Positions 24,339 to 33,583 of a DNA stretch of 42,932 nt are shown piece after piece. This DNA comes from Caulobacterales bacterium. Its GTDB lineage: Bacteria > Pseudomonadota > Alphaproteobacteria > Caulobacterales > Caulobacteraceae. The notes below the pieces were generated by a model. It did no database searches, was not told the DNA's origin, and saw nothing but the letters and a program-made list of their open reading frames with translations. The stretch spans positions 1 through 42,932 of the forward strand of contig JACRBD010000028.1 of assembly GCA_016234625.1 (NCBI GenBank). The letters run 5' to 3'. Position numbers and translations under genes: made by a program. The first letter of the stretch is position 1. The number at the start of each line of letters is the position of its first letter.

Positions 24339-25700
24339 ATGGCTCGCGACGGCGCCGTCTATGTTTGCCAGTCTTGCGGCGCGGCGCAGTCGAAGTGGGC
24401 CGGTCAATGCCCGGCGTGCAACGCCTGGAACAGCCTGGTCGAGGAAGTGACCGCCCGCGCGCCGGGAAGCCTGGCGCCGACGAAGGCGACCAAGTCCCGG
24501 GGCCTGGCCTTCGAGGGTCTGCAGAGCGAAACCCCCGCCCCGCCCCGCCTCGCCACCGGCGTTGACGAATTCGACCGGGTCTGCGGCGGCGGCGTGGTGC
24601 CCGGCAGCGCCATCCTGCTGGGCGGCGACCCGGGCGTGGGCAAGTCGACCCTGCTGCTGCAGGTGGTCGCCAACGCCGCCCTGCGCGGCGTCCGTTGCGC
24701 CTACATCTCCGGCGAGGAGGCGGTGGAGCAGGTGCGCGGCCGCGCCGAGCGCATGGGCCTGGCCCAGGCCCCGGTCAAGCTGGCCGCCGAAACCGCCCTG
24801 CGCGACATCATGGACGGGCTGAAGAAGGAGCCTTTCGACCTGGTGGTGATCGACTCGATCCAGACCATGTGGAGCGACGCCCACGAGGCCGGCCCCGGTT
24901 CGGTGACCCAGGTGCGCAACTGCGCGTCCGAGCTGGTGCGGCTGGCCAAGAAGCGCGGCATGGCGGTGATCCTGGTCGGTCACGTGACCAAGGATGGCCA
25001 GATCGCCGGCCCGCGCGTTGTGGAACACATGGTCGACGCGGTGCTGAGCTTCGAGGGCGAGCGGGGCTATCCGTTCCGCATCCTGCGCGGGGCCAAGAAC
25101 CGGTTCGGCGCCACCGACGAGATTGGCGTGTTCGAGATGGGCGACGCGGGCCTGACCCAGGTGATCAACCCCTCCGCCCTGTTCCTCAACGAGGGCGGCG
25201 AACGGGCGGCCGGAGCGGCCGTGTTCGCCGGCATCGAGGGCTCGCGCCCGGTGCTGGTGGAGTTCCAGGCCCTGGTGGCGCCCAGCGCCTACGGCACGCC
25301 CCGGCGGGCCGTGGTCGGCTGGGACTCGGGGCGCCTGGCCATGGTGCTGGCGGTGCTGGAGTCCCGCTGCGGCCTCGCCTTCGGCAACAAGGATGTCTAC
25401 CTCAACGTCGCCGGCGGCCTGCGCATCACCGAGCCGGCGGCCGACCTGGCCGCCGCCGCGGCCCTGGCCTCGTCAGCCCTCGATGAGGCCCTGCCGCAGG
25501 ACTGCGTCGTGTTTGGCGAGGTCAGCCTGTCGGGCGAAGTTCGCCCGGTCGGCCGGGCCGAGACCCGCCTCAAGGAAGCCGCCAAGCTGGGATTCAGACG
25601 GGCCCTCGCCCCGGTCGGCGCCGGTGACAGCCTGGCGGTCACCGGGGTGTCCCGATTGGTCGATGCCGTCACACGGATTGGGGAACAGCGATGGTCGTAG
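24339..25700 (+). CDS. radA: DNA repair protein RadA
   Basis: DnaB-like motor that promotes branch migration in homologous recombination. The 453-residue protein has an N-terminal zinc finger (CQSC at residues 10-13 and CPAC near 24-27), Walker A GGDPGVGKSTLLLQ, Walker B DLVVIDSIQTMW, the RadA-specific KNRFG motif in GAKNRFGATDEIGVFEM, and a Lon-protease-like C-terminal domain (VYLNVAGGLRI, GEVSLSGEVRPV). CAGGAG precedes the ATG by about 6 nt. Confidence 0.97.
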   Translation: MARDGAVYVCQSCGAAQSKWAGQCPACNAWNSLVEEVTARAPGSLAPTKATKSRGLAFEGLQSETPAPPRLATGVDEFDRVCGGGVVPGSAILLGGDPGVGKSTLLLQVVANAALRGVRCAYISGEEAVEQVRGRAERMGLAQAPVKLAAETALRDIMDGLKKEPFDLVVIDSIQTMWSDAHEAGPGSVTQVRNCASELVRLAKKRGMAVILVGHVTKDGQIAGPRVVEHMVDAVLSFEGERGYPFRILRGAKNRFGATDEIGVFEMGDAGLTQVINPSALFLNEGGERAAGAAVFAGIEGSRPVLVEFQALVAPSAYGTPRRAVVGWDSGRLAMVLAVLESRCGLAFGNKDVYLNVAGGLRITEPAADLAAAAALASSALDEALPQDCVVFGEVSLSGEVRPVGRAETRLKEAAKLGFRRALAPVGAGDSLAVTGVSRLVDAVTRIGEQRWS

Positions 25701-25786
25701 GGACGGGTCGCGAACCTTCTCCCTTCCCCCTGGAGGAGGGAAGGGTCGGGTTTGGGGGTGGAGGTTATTCCGCAAGCAAAAGAATA

Positions 25787-25830
25787 CGTCATGGTGAGCA
25801 GCGCCCGCAGGGTGCGTGTCGAACCACGCA
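25787..25830 (+). repeat. REP-like palindromic repeat, copy 6 (diverged, compensatory change)
   Basis: Diverged copy: the usual CATCCTGAG reads CATGGTGAG, and the usual CGAAGGACG reads CGAACCACG, so both sides of the outer stem changed together (CCT/AGG became GGT/ACC). The inner hairpin is GCGCCC-GCA-GGGTGC, with one wobble. Confidence 0.8.
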
Positions 25831-25839
25831 AACTGGTCC

Positions 25840-25883
25840 TGCGTCCTTCGACACGGCCGTTTCACGGCCTGCTCAGGATGACG
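25840..25883 (-). repeat. REP-like palindromic repeat, copy 7
   Basis: Minus-strand copy with inner hairpin GGCCGT-GAA-ACGGCC. It is paired in inverted orientation with copy 6, only 9 bp away, and lies inside the larger inverted repeat. Confidence 0.85.
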
Positions 25884-25968
25884 GGCAAAGTGGGTTGCCC
25901 GACGACCTCCACCCCCATCCCAACCCTTCCCCCCTCCAGGGGGAAGGGTTTCGGACCGCGACGCTGTC

Positions 25969-26579
25969 ATGCTGACCCAGTTCGACTTCATCGCCGGGCC
26001 CTTGTTGCTGGTCTGCGCCATCTACGGCTTCGCCCGGGGCGCGACCCGGGAGCTGATGACCGTCCTGTCGTTCCTGTTCGCGGCCATCCTGGCGGTGATC
26101 GCCCTGCGCATCACCGCTCCCGCCGGACGGGCGCTGATCGATCCGGACTGGGCCGGCGTGACCATGGCCCTTCTTTTCGTCTTCGGCCTCGCCTATATCG
26201 CCCTGCGATTGCTCGGGGCGAACCTTGAGCGACGGGTCCACGAGACACACAGCATGGGCATGCTGGACCGGGCGGTCGGCACGGGCTTTGGCCTGATCCG
26301 CGCCCTGGTCCTGCTCGGCGGGTTCAGCCTGCTGTTCCACATGGCCACGCCGCCGGACAAGGCCCCTGGCTGGGTCACCGGCGGGCTGTTCTATCCGGTC
26401 TCCGAAGCCTCTGGCCGGATCCTCAAGGCCTTCGCCCCGAGCGGCTTCGCCGTGGCCAAGACCGTGGCGCCGAAGGTGGAAGAGGTCGTTCGCACCGGCG
26501 TCGGGGCGCCCAAGGCGAGCGAAAAGGGCTATGGAGCGCGCGAACGTGACGCCGTGGACGATCTGGTGGAGAAAACCCG

Positions 26580-26583
<4 letters not shown>
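25969..26583 (+). CDS. cvpA: CvpA family membrane protein
   Basis: Inner-membrane protein of 204 residues with four hydrophobic segments in the first two thirds, beginning FDFIAGPLLLVCAIYGFARGATRELM, the typical CvpA opening. In E. coli cvpA is needed for colicin V production and lies in the purF operon; the protein also affects envelope stress. The C-terminus is a soluble tail (APKVEEVVRTGVGAPKASEKGYGARERDAVDDLVEKTR) that resembles other alphaproteobacterial CvpA. It overlaps purF by ATGA (26580-26583), preserving the cvpA-purF pair. Confidence 0.93.
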
Positions 26584-28072
<1,489 letters not shown>

Positions 28073-28076
<4 letters not shown>

Positions 28077-29053
28077 ACCAGAAGGGCCCGGGCTGGCTCA
28101 AGACCCTCCGCCCCGACCCTTTCGTCACCGCCCTGCTGGCCACGGTCGTGGCCGCTTCCTTCCTTCCGGTGCGAGACGCCGCCGCCGACGGCCTGGCCCT
28201 CGCGGCCAAGGGCGTCATCGCCATGCTGTTCTTCCTGCATGGCGCCAAGCTGTCACGGGAAGCGGTGGTGGCAGGCGTCACCCACTGGCGGCTGCACCTG
28301 ACCGTGCTGTCGGTGACCTTCATCGCCTTCCCGCTGCTGGGCCTGGCCGCCGGCCTGCTGCCCGAGAGCCTGCTGCCGAAGTCCCTGGCCATGGGCGTGT
28401 TGTTCCTCACCTGCCTGCCCTCGACGGTGCAGTCGTCGATCGCCTTCACCTCCATCGCGCGGGGCAACGTCGCCGCCGCCGTCTGCAGCGCCTCGGCGTC
28501 AAACCTGCTGGGCATGGCCCTGACGCCGCTGCTGGTGGGCCTGCTGCTGCATGCCCAGGGCGACGCGCTAAGCTTCTCCGCCGTGCAGGCCATCGCCCTG
28601 CAGCTGCTGGCGCCGTTCATCGCCGGCCAGCTGGCCCGGCGCTGGGTCGCGCCCTGGCTGGCCCGGCGGGCGAGGATCGTCGGGGTGGTGGACCGTTTCT
28701 CGGTCCTGCTGATCGTCTATTCAGCCTTCAGCGGCGCGGTCGTCGCCGGGGTCTGGAAACTGGTATCGGCCCGGGAGCTGGGCGTGATCGTCGTGTTGAG
28801 CGCCGTCCTGTTGGCCATCGTCCTGGCCGGGTCGCGGCGGCTGGCGCGGATGTTCGGCTTTTCGACCGAGGACGAGATCACCATCGTCTTCTGCGGCTCG
28901 AAGAAGAGCCTGATCACCGGCGCGCCGATGGCCGCCATCCTGTTTCCCGCCGCCACGGCCGGGTTGATGATCATTCCCCTGATGGTCTTCCACCAGATGC
29001 AGATGATGGCCTGCGCGGTGATCGCCCAACGCTACGCCGCGCGCCCGGACTGA
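28073..29053 (+). CDS. Bile acid:sodium symporter (SBF) family transporter
   Basis: Polytopic inner-membrane protein of 326 residues with about ten hydrophobic segments, matching the SBF-like/YfeH branch of the bile acid:sodium symporter superfamily. Landmarks are FFLHGAKLSREAVVAG in the first third, the LPSTVQSSIAFTSIARGNVAAA stretch of the core crossover region, and FCGSKKSLITGAPMAAILFP near residues 280-300. The substrate is unknown; branch members have been linked to organic anions. The start overlaps the purF stop (ATGA), so it is probably co-translated, though a role in purine synthesis does not follow from this. Confidence 0.9.
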
Positions 29054-29065
29054 CCCCGGCGGGTC

Positions 29066-29079
29066 TTGCGCTGGATCAA
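29066..29079 (+). promoter_or_regulatory. FixK/FNR-type box upstream of the universal stress gene
   Basis: TTGCG-CTGG-ATCAA matches the FNR/FixK consensus TTGNN-N4-NTCAA. A class II site (centre at -41.5) would put the transcription start near 29114 and a -10 at TAGGCT (29101-29106), leaving a 30-nt leader with GGAGGA before the ATG. The spacing is consistent with an activator site. Confidence 0.6.
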
Positions 29080-29143
29080 CGCAGCCCTCCGCGCACCGCC
29101 TAGGCTCGGCCCAGCCGTTGGCGCAACCTGGAGGAACCCGCGG

Positions 29144-29998
29144 ATGGACGAACGCCCCCCTGTCCGGTCGCATCTGAGCCGCGTCCTGCACGCCACCGAC
29201 CTGTCGCCCGAGGGCGATCTGGCCTTCGCCCACAGCCTGGCCCTGGCGCTGGCGGCGCGCGGCGACCTGTTCATCGTCCATACCGAGCCCGACCGGCAGC
29301 TTCCGGGCCGGGAATGGCACGCCGTCCCCGGCGTGCGACCGATGCTGACCCGCTGGGGCCTGTTGCCAGAGGACGCCGAATCCACGGCGGTGGCCGAATT
29401 GCTCGGCTTGCATGTGCGCAAGATCGACATCCCCGATGATGACCCGTTGCACGGCATCATGGGGCTGGTCGAGCGGCACGCCTTCAACCTGGCGGTGCTG
29501 GCCAGCCACACCCGGGACGGCGTCGGCCGATGGCTGCACCCCTCCGTTTCAGAAGCGTTGGCGCGGGAGACGGGCTTGCCGACCCTGTTCCTGCCGCATG
29601 GCGCGCGCGGCTTCATCGATCCGGCGGACGCCTCCGCCCGGCTGCGGTCCGTGCTGATTCCGGTCGATGACTCGCCGCCCGCTGACCGGGCCGTGGCCCT
29701 GGCCGTGGAACTCGCGGACCTGATCGGGGCCGATGAGGCGGTGTTCCACCTGCTGCATGTCGGCGAGGCCGGGCCGTCGCCGGACATTCCGGCCGGCTAC
29801 GAAGCGCGGTTCCGGCGGATCAAGGCAAAGGGTCCGGTGGTGGAGCAGATCGTCGCGGCGGCGGACTCGCTCGACGCGGACCTGATCGTCATGCCGACCC
29901 GCGGCCACAATGGCATGCTGGACGCCCTGCGTGGCAGCACCACCGAACAGGTCCTGCGGCGCGCCGGCCGGGCCCTGCTCGCCGCGCCGCCGGGTTGA
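29144..29998 (+). CDS. Universal stress protein, tandem UspA domains
   Basis: Protein of 284 residues made of two Usp domains: residues about 8-145 (SRVLHATDLSPEGDLAFAHS, ending near SHTRDGVGRWLHPSVSEAL) and about 160-284 (SVLIPVDDSPPADRAVALA, ending PTRGHNGMLDALRGSTTEQV). The second domain keeps the glycine-rich ATP-contact end better than the first. I start at the ATG with GGAGGA about 8-9 nt upstream rather than the ATG at 29066, which overlaps the FixK-like box. Tandem Usp proteins under FNR/FixK control are common in the low-oxygen regulons of alphaproteobacteria. Confidence 0.9.
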   Translation: MDERPPVRSHLSRVLHATDLSPEGDLAFAHSLALALAARGDLFIVHTEPDRQLPGREWHAVPGVRPMLTRWGLLPEDAESTAVAELLGLHVRKIDIPDDDPLHGIMGLVERHAFNLAVLASHTRDGVGRWLHPSVSEALARETGLPTLFLPHGARGFIDPADASARLRSVLIPVDDSPPADRAVALAVELADLIGADEAVFHLLHVGEAGPSPDIPAGYEARFRRIKAKGPVVEQIVAAADSLDADLIVMPTRGHNGMLDALRGSTTEQVLRRAGRALLAAPPG

Positions 29999-30017
29999 CG
30001 AAGACTCCGGGGCGACC

Positions 30018-30398
30018 CTAGCCCTCGTTCAGCATCAACGCGTTGCCGTCGGGATCGTTGAAGAAGGCGATCTTCGACTTGCCGTCGGGCGAGGTCCAGA
30101 TGCCCAGGGCGTCCTGGCCCATGCCGTCGTAGATGTTGAACGTCACGCCCTTGCCGCGCAGGGCCTCGACGGTCGCGCGGCAGTCCTCGACCTGCCACCC
30201 CAGCACCGGATGCTCCGAAGGCTTATGGTCCTTGATCACCGTCAGCCGCAGGAGGGCGCCGCCCAGCTGGAAATAGTCGCCATAGCCGTCGGACGAGTTC
30301 AACGCGAAGCCCAGGGTGTCGCGGTAGAAGCCGACGGCCCGGTCGCGGTCGGTCGTGTAGACGTAGGCGATCGGCGTGCCGGAAAGCGGTCGGGTCAT
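30018..30398 (-). CDS. VOC (glyoxalase/bleomycin-resistance/dioxygenase) family protein
   Basis: Protein of 126 residues with the paired beta-alpha-beta-beta-beta units of the vicinal-oxygen-chelate fold: PIAYVYTTDRDRAVGFYRDTLGF in the first half and GKSKIAFFNDPDGNALMLNE closing the second. The final glutamate is the usual metal-ligand position. I start at MTRPL (30398) because AAGGAT lies 6 nt upstream; an ATG 15 bp earlier lacks a ribosome site. The substrate is unknown. It converges on the universal stress gene. Confidence 0.88.
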   Translation of the reverse strand: MTRPLSGTPIAYVYTTDRDRAVGFYRDTLGFALNSSDGYGDYFQLGGALLRLTVIKDHKPSEHPVLGWQVEDCRATVEALRGKGVTFNIYDGMGQDALGIWTSPDGKSKIAFFNDPDGNALMLNEG

Positions 30399-30459
30399 CG
30401 CGGGATCCTTCATTGAGCTAGCCGCAGCCTAGCAGAGGGCGATCCCCATCCTGAAGCGG

Positions 30460-30849
30460 TCAATCGAGCAGCGGCGCTTCGTGGTTCCTAAGGGCGAAAA
30501 CCGGATCACGCGGAGTGATGTAGAGAACCTGGCGATCGCTGCCAATCGTCAGCGTTCGCGTGTGATCGATCCCGTCGATGACAAGCCTGAAGGTCGTCGG
30601 ACCATGCACTGAGGCGTTGTGCACCCACGAGAATTCGGTCGACCAGTCCGGCGTCTCCATTATGCGGTCCACGACGAGGTCGCCATTGATGAACAGCTGA
30701 ACCTGGCGGTGGTCGAACCCCGTGAACGAGATCGTCAGGTTTTCGGTCGCCGGCGCTTCCGCGTCGGCGCGGGCGACGGCCGGCTGGGGCGACAGGCCGT
30801 TCGTCAGCCCGACGACCGCGAAGGCGAAAAGCAGGGTCAATGCGCGCAT
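30460..30849 (-). CDS. Small exported protein of unknown function
   Basis: I do not recognise a family. From the ATG at 30849 (AAAGGT about 8 nt upstream) the product has 129 residues with a signal peptide (MRALTLLFAFAVVGLTNGLS, cleavage perhaps near AVARA). The mature part of about 100 residues looks all-beta: LTISFTGFDHRQVQLFINGD, then TTFRLVIDGIDHTRTLTIG and VLYITPRDPVF, a pattern like a small beta-sandwich. No cysteines in the mature region. It is divergent from the SDR gene, with 83 bp between the two starts. Confidence 0.7.
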   Translation of the reverse strand: MRALTLLFAFAVVGLTNGLSPQPAVARADAEAPATENLTISFTGFDHRQVQLFINGDLVVDRIMETPDWSTEFSWVHNASVHGPTTFRLVIDGIDHTRTLTIGSDRQVLYITPRDPVFALRNHEAPLLD

Positions 30850-30932
30850 GACCCGACCTTTGCATGGCCCGCCGTAGGTCGATAGTGGCCTCCGAAGATG
30901 ACGCATGGGGCGGGACCCGCTAGAAGCCCCGC

Positions 30933-31673
30933 ATGGAATCCCTCCCCTTGAAAGATCGCGTCGCCCTCGTCACCGGCGCGACCCGCGGCATCGGCTATCA
31001 GGCCGCCGTGGGTCTGGCCCGGGCCGGGGCCCATGTCATCGCGCTGGGCCGCACCCAGGGCGGGCTCGAGGCGCTCGATGACGAGATCTTCGCCGCCACC
31101 GGCCAGCACGCGACCCTTGTGCCCATCGACCTGAAGCAGCCCGAGGGCCTTGACCCGCTGGGCGCGCATATCTTCGAGCGCTGGGGTCGGCTGGACATCC
31201 TGGTCCACGCCGCCGGCGTGCTGGGCGGCCTCACGCCGACCGGCCATATCGACCCGAAGCGCTGGGACGAGACCCTGGCGGTCAACCTGACGGCTCCCTG
31301 GCGACTGATCCGCTCGTTCGAGCCCCTGCTGCGGGTCTCCGAGGCCGGACGCGCCATCTTCCTGACAACCGGCCGCGTTGTGCGTCCCAAGGCCTTCTGG
31401 GGCGCCTACGCGGCCTCCAAGGCCGGCATGGAGGCGCTGGTGCGCTGCTGGGCCGACGAGCTGGAGACGACCAACGTCCGCGCCGTGCTGCTTGACCCCT
31501 CGACCATGCGCACCCGCATGCGCGCGGAGGCTTATCCCGGCGAGGACCCCGCCACCGTCGCCGACCCGGCAGACATCGCCCCGCTGATCGTCCAGCTGGC
31601 CCAGGCCGACCTCGGCCAGCCGACGGCGACGGTCGTGTTCAATGACTGGAAGGCGGCGGGCGGCCACCTCTGA
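30933..31673 (+). CDS. Short-chain dehydrogenase/reductase (YciK-like)
   Basis: Classical SDR of 246 residues. The cofactor motif is TGATRGIGYQAA (residues about 15-26), followed by an ALGRTQ loop that suggests NADP. NAG reads HAAGVLGG, as in YciK-type enzymes, and the active-site Tyr-Lys pair is YAASK. The catalytic serine position appears as threonine in IFLTTGRVVRP. The substrate is unknown. The gene is alone on the plus strand, converging on der across a hairpin-rich gap. Confidence 0.88.
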   Translation: MESLPLKDRVALVTGATRGIGYQAAVGLARAGAHVIALGRTQGGLEALDDEIFAATGQHATLVPIDLKQPEGLDPLGAHIFERWGRLDILVHAAGVLGGLTPTGHIDPKRWDETLAVNLTAPWRLIRSFEPLLRVSEAGRAIFLTTGRVVRPKAFWGAYAASKAGMEALVRCWADELETTNVRAVLLDPSTMRTRMRAEAYPGEDPATVADPADIAPLIVQLAQADLGQPTATVVFNDWKAAGGHL

Positions 31674-31674
31674 T

Positions 31675-31695
31675 CCTTCTCCCAACGGGAGAAGG
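31675..31695 (+). terminator. Hairpin after the SDR gene (terminator-like)
   Basis: CCTTCTCCC-AAC-GGGAGAAGG is a perfect 9-bp stem starting 2 bp after the SDR stop. No T-run follows. The sequence belongs to a C-rich repeat type and may be both a repeat and a transcript 3' end. Confidence 0.5.
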
Positions 31696-31786
31696 TGGCC
31701 TGCGGAGCAGGTCGGATGAGGGCTTAAGGACGGGTCAGGCAATCGCCGTAACCCCTCACCCTCCCGTCGCTTCGCGCCGGGTCCCT

Positions 31787-31807
31787 CCCTCTCCCGCCGG
31801 GAGAGGG
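31787..31807 (-). terminator. Hairpin after der (terminator-like)
   Basis: CCCTCTCCC-GCC-GGGAGAGGG is a perfect 9-bp stem ending 4 bp beyond the der stop on the minus strand. With the hairpin at 31675-31695 it brackets the convergent SDR-der junction. Lacks a T-run. Confidence 0.5.
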
Positions 31808-31811
31808 AAAG

Positions 31812-33470
31812 CTATTTCTTCCCCGTCCGGGTCGTCGGCCTCGGCGGACGCCCCTTTACGGACCCGCCGCCGCGCAACTTCTGGATGCCCGGGCGCGAGC
31901 CCTTGGCGCCCTTGGCCTTGGTGAACTTCAGGGCCACGGCGGCGCGGGCCTTGGCGGCCTTGACCCCGGTCAGCTTGACCACCGTCTTCTTGGCCGGTTT
32001 GGGCTTTTCGATCCCCGCCTCGGCGTTGGCGATCTCCTCGGCGCGGGCGGCCCTGGCCTCGGCGGCGAGCGCCATGGCCTTTTCCTTCTTGATCAGGCCG
32101 CCGGACTGATAGGACGGCGCCCCGCCCTTGGCCTCGCCCTCGGCGTAGGGGTTCTTGTTGCTCTTCAACGTCAGCCGGATCGGCACGCCGGGCAGGTCGA
32201 AGCTCTCGCGCATCGAGTTGACGAGGTAGCGGCGGTACTGCTCCGGCATCTGGTCGGCGCGGCTGGCGAACAGCACGAACGTCGGCGGCCTGGCCTTGGT
32301 CTGGGCCATGTATTTCGGCTTGATGCGTTTTCCGCCCACGGCGGGCGGCGGGTGGCGCTGGATGGCCATCGCCAGCCAGTCGTTGAGATCGCGGGTCTTC
32401 ACCTTGGTCGACCAGTTCTCGTAGACCTTGGCCAGGGCCGGCATCAGCCGCTCGACGCCGCGGCCGGTCTCGGCCGACAGGGCCACCACCGGCGCGCCGC
32501 GAACCTGGGGCAGCATGCGTTCGGCGTGTTCCTGGAAGGCCTTCAGCCGGGCCTGCGGGTCCTCGACCAGGTCCCACTTGGCCAGCACGAAGACCAGGGC
32601 CCGCCCTTCCCGCTCGACCAGGTCGGCGATCTGCAGGTCCTGGATCTCGAACGGGTGGGTGGCGTCCATCACCAGCAGCACCACCTCGGCGAAGGTGATG
32701 GCGCGGATCGAGTCGGAGGTGGACAGCTTCTCCAGCTTCTCCTGCACCCTCGCCTTGCGGCGCAGACCGGCGGTATCGACCAGGCGGATTTTGCGACCCT
32801 CCCACTCCCATTCGACGGAGATGGCGTCGCGGGTGATGCCGGCCTCGGGGCCGGTCAGCATGCGGTCCTCGCCGATCAGCCGGTTGACCAGGGTCGACTT
32901 GCCGGCGTTCGGACGGCCGACGATGGCGATCAGGATCGGTTTGTCAGCGCCGTCTTCCTCTTCCTGGAAGCCGATCTCCGCGTCATAGCCGGCCAGCAGG
33001 GCGTAAAGGTCGGCCATGCCCTCGCCGTGCTCGCCGGAGATAGCCAGGGGCTCGCCAAAGCCCAGCGACCAGGCCTCGGCGATGCCGGTGTCGCCGGCCC
33101 GGCCTTCGGCCTTGTTGGCGGCCAGGATCACCGGCCGCTGATAGCGGCGCAGAATGCCGGCGAAGATCTCGTCGCCCGGGGTGATCCCCTCGCGGGCGTC
33201 GATCAGGAACAGCACTACGTCGGCTTCCTGGATCGCCAGCTCGGTCTGGGCGCGCATGCGCGCCTCCAGGCTGTCGTCGTCGACGTCCTCGAAGCCGGCG
33301 GTGTCGATCAGGGTCAGGTCCAGGTCGCCCAGGCTGCCGCTGGCGAAACGACGGTCGCGGGTCACGCCGGGCCGGTCATCGACGATGGCGAGCTTCTTGC
33401 CCGCCAGCCGGTTGAACAGCGTGGACTTGCCGACGTTCGGCCTGCCGACGATGGCGAGTTTCAGGGGCAT
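31812..33470 (-). CDS. der: Ribosome biogenesis GTPase Der (EngA)
   Basis: Double-GTPase needed for 50S assembly. From [20 protein letters not shown] (ATG 33470) the product has 552 residues. GTPase 1: P-loop GRPNVGKST, then [17 protein letters not shown] and NKAEG. GTPase 2: P-loop GRPNAGKST near residue 200, [11 protein letters not shown], and NKAD-equivalent [11 protein letters not shown]-like domain follows ([20 protein letters not shown]). It carries an extra Lys/Ala-rich tail of about 90 residues (for example [16 protein letters not shown]) beyond the ~490 residues of E. coli Der. An ATG 36 bp upstream is in frame but adds non-family sequence. Confidence 0.95.
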   Translation of the reverse strand: MPLKLAIVGRPNVGKSTLFNRLAGKKLAIVDDRPGVTRDRRFASGSLGDLDLTLIDTAGFEDVDDDSLEARMRAQTELAIQEADVVLFLIDAREGITPGDEIFAGILRRYQRPVILAANKAEGRAGDTGIAEAWSLGFGEPLAISGEHGEGMADLYALLAGYDAEIGFQEEEDGADKPILIAIVGRPNAGKSTLVNRLIGEDRMLTGPEAGITRDAISVEWEWEGRKIRLVDTAGLRRKARVQEKLEKLSTSDSIRAITFAEVVLLVMDATHPFEIQDLQIADLVEREGRALVFVLAKWDLVEDPQARLKAFQEHAERMLPQVRGAPVVALSAETGRGVERLMPALAKVYENWSTKVKTRDLNDWLAMAIQRHPPPAVGGKRIKPKYMAQTKARPPTFVLFASRADQMPEQYRRYLVNSMRESFDLPGVPIRLTLKSNKNPYAEGEAKGGAPSYQSGGLIKKEKAMALAAEARAARAEEIANAEAGIEKPKPAKKTVVKLTGVKAAKARAAVALKFTKAKGAKGSRPGIQKLRGGGSVKGRPPRPTTRTGKK

Positions 33471-33490
33471 CGGACTTCTTGAACGACATT

Positions 33491-33517
33491 GACCGCGCTC
33501 CGGCAAGGAACGCGGTC
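33491..33517 (-). promoter_or_regulatory. Hairpin in the der leader
   Basis: On the minus strand GACCGCGTTCC pairs with GGAGCGCGGTC (11 bp, one wobble) around a 5-nt loop, 20 bp before the der start. No T-run. It may be a leader structure of der or an additional transcription-end structure for bamB. Confidence 0.4.
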
Positions 33518-33546
33518 ACAGGATAGCAGACACGGCTCGAAAGGGA

Positions 33547-33569
33547 GGCGCGGCCCGCGGGGCCGCGCC
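33547..33569 (-). terminator. GC hairpin after bamB, probable terminator
   Basis: GGCGCGGCC and GGCCGCGCC form a 9-bp stem about 15 bp past the bamB stop, followed on the minus strand by TCCCTTTC, a weak T-rich stretch. It separates bamB from der. Confidence 0.5.
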
Positions 33570-33583
33570 CATACCATGAAAAG

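Larger units (their letters stand above)
25712..25954. repeat. Composite nested inverted-repeat cluster between radA and cvpA
   Basis: An outer inverted repeat of about 45-50 bp (arms 25712-25765 and 25905-25954, both based on CCTTCCCCCTGGAGG and GGGGGTGGAGGT) encloses REP-like copies 6 and 7. The 268-bp gap between radA and cvpA consists almost entirely of this structure. It carries no gene of its own. Confidence 0.8.

Noticed and set aside
10-25883. The repeated CGTCATCCTGAG units as a CRISPR array
   Set aside because: Copies are dispersed, inverted relative to each other and lack regular unique spacers; there are no cas genes.
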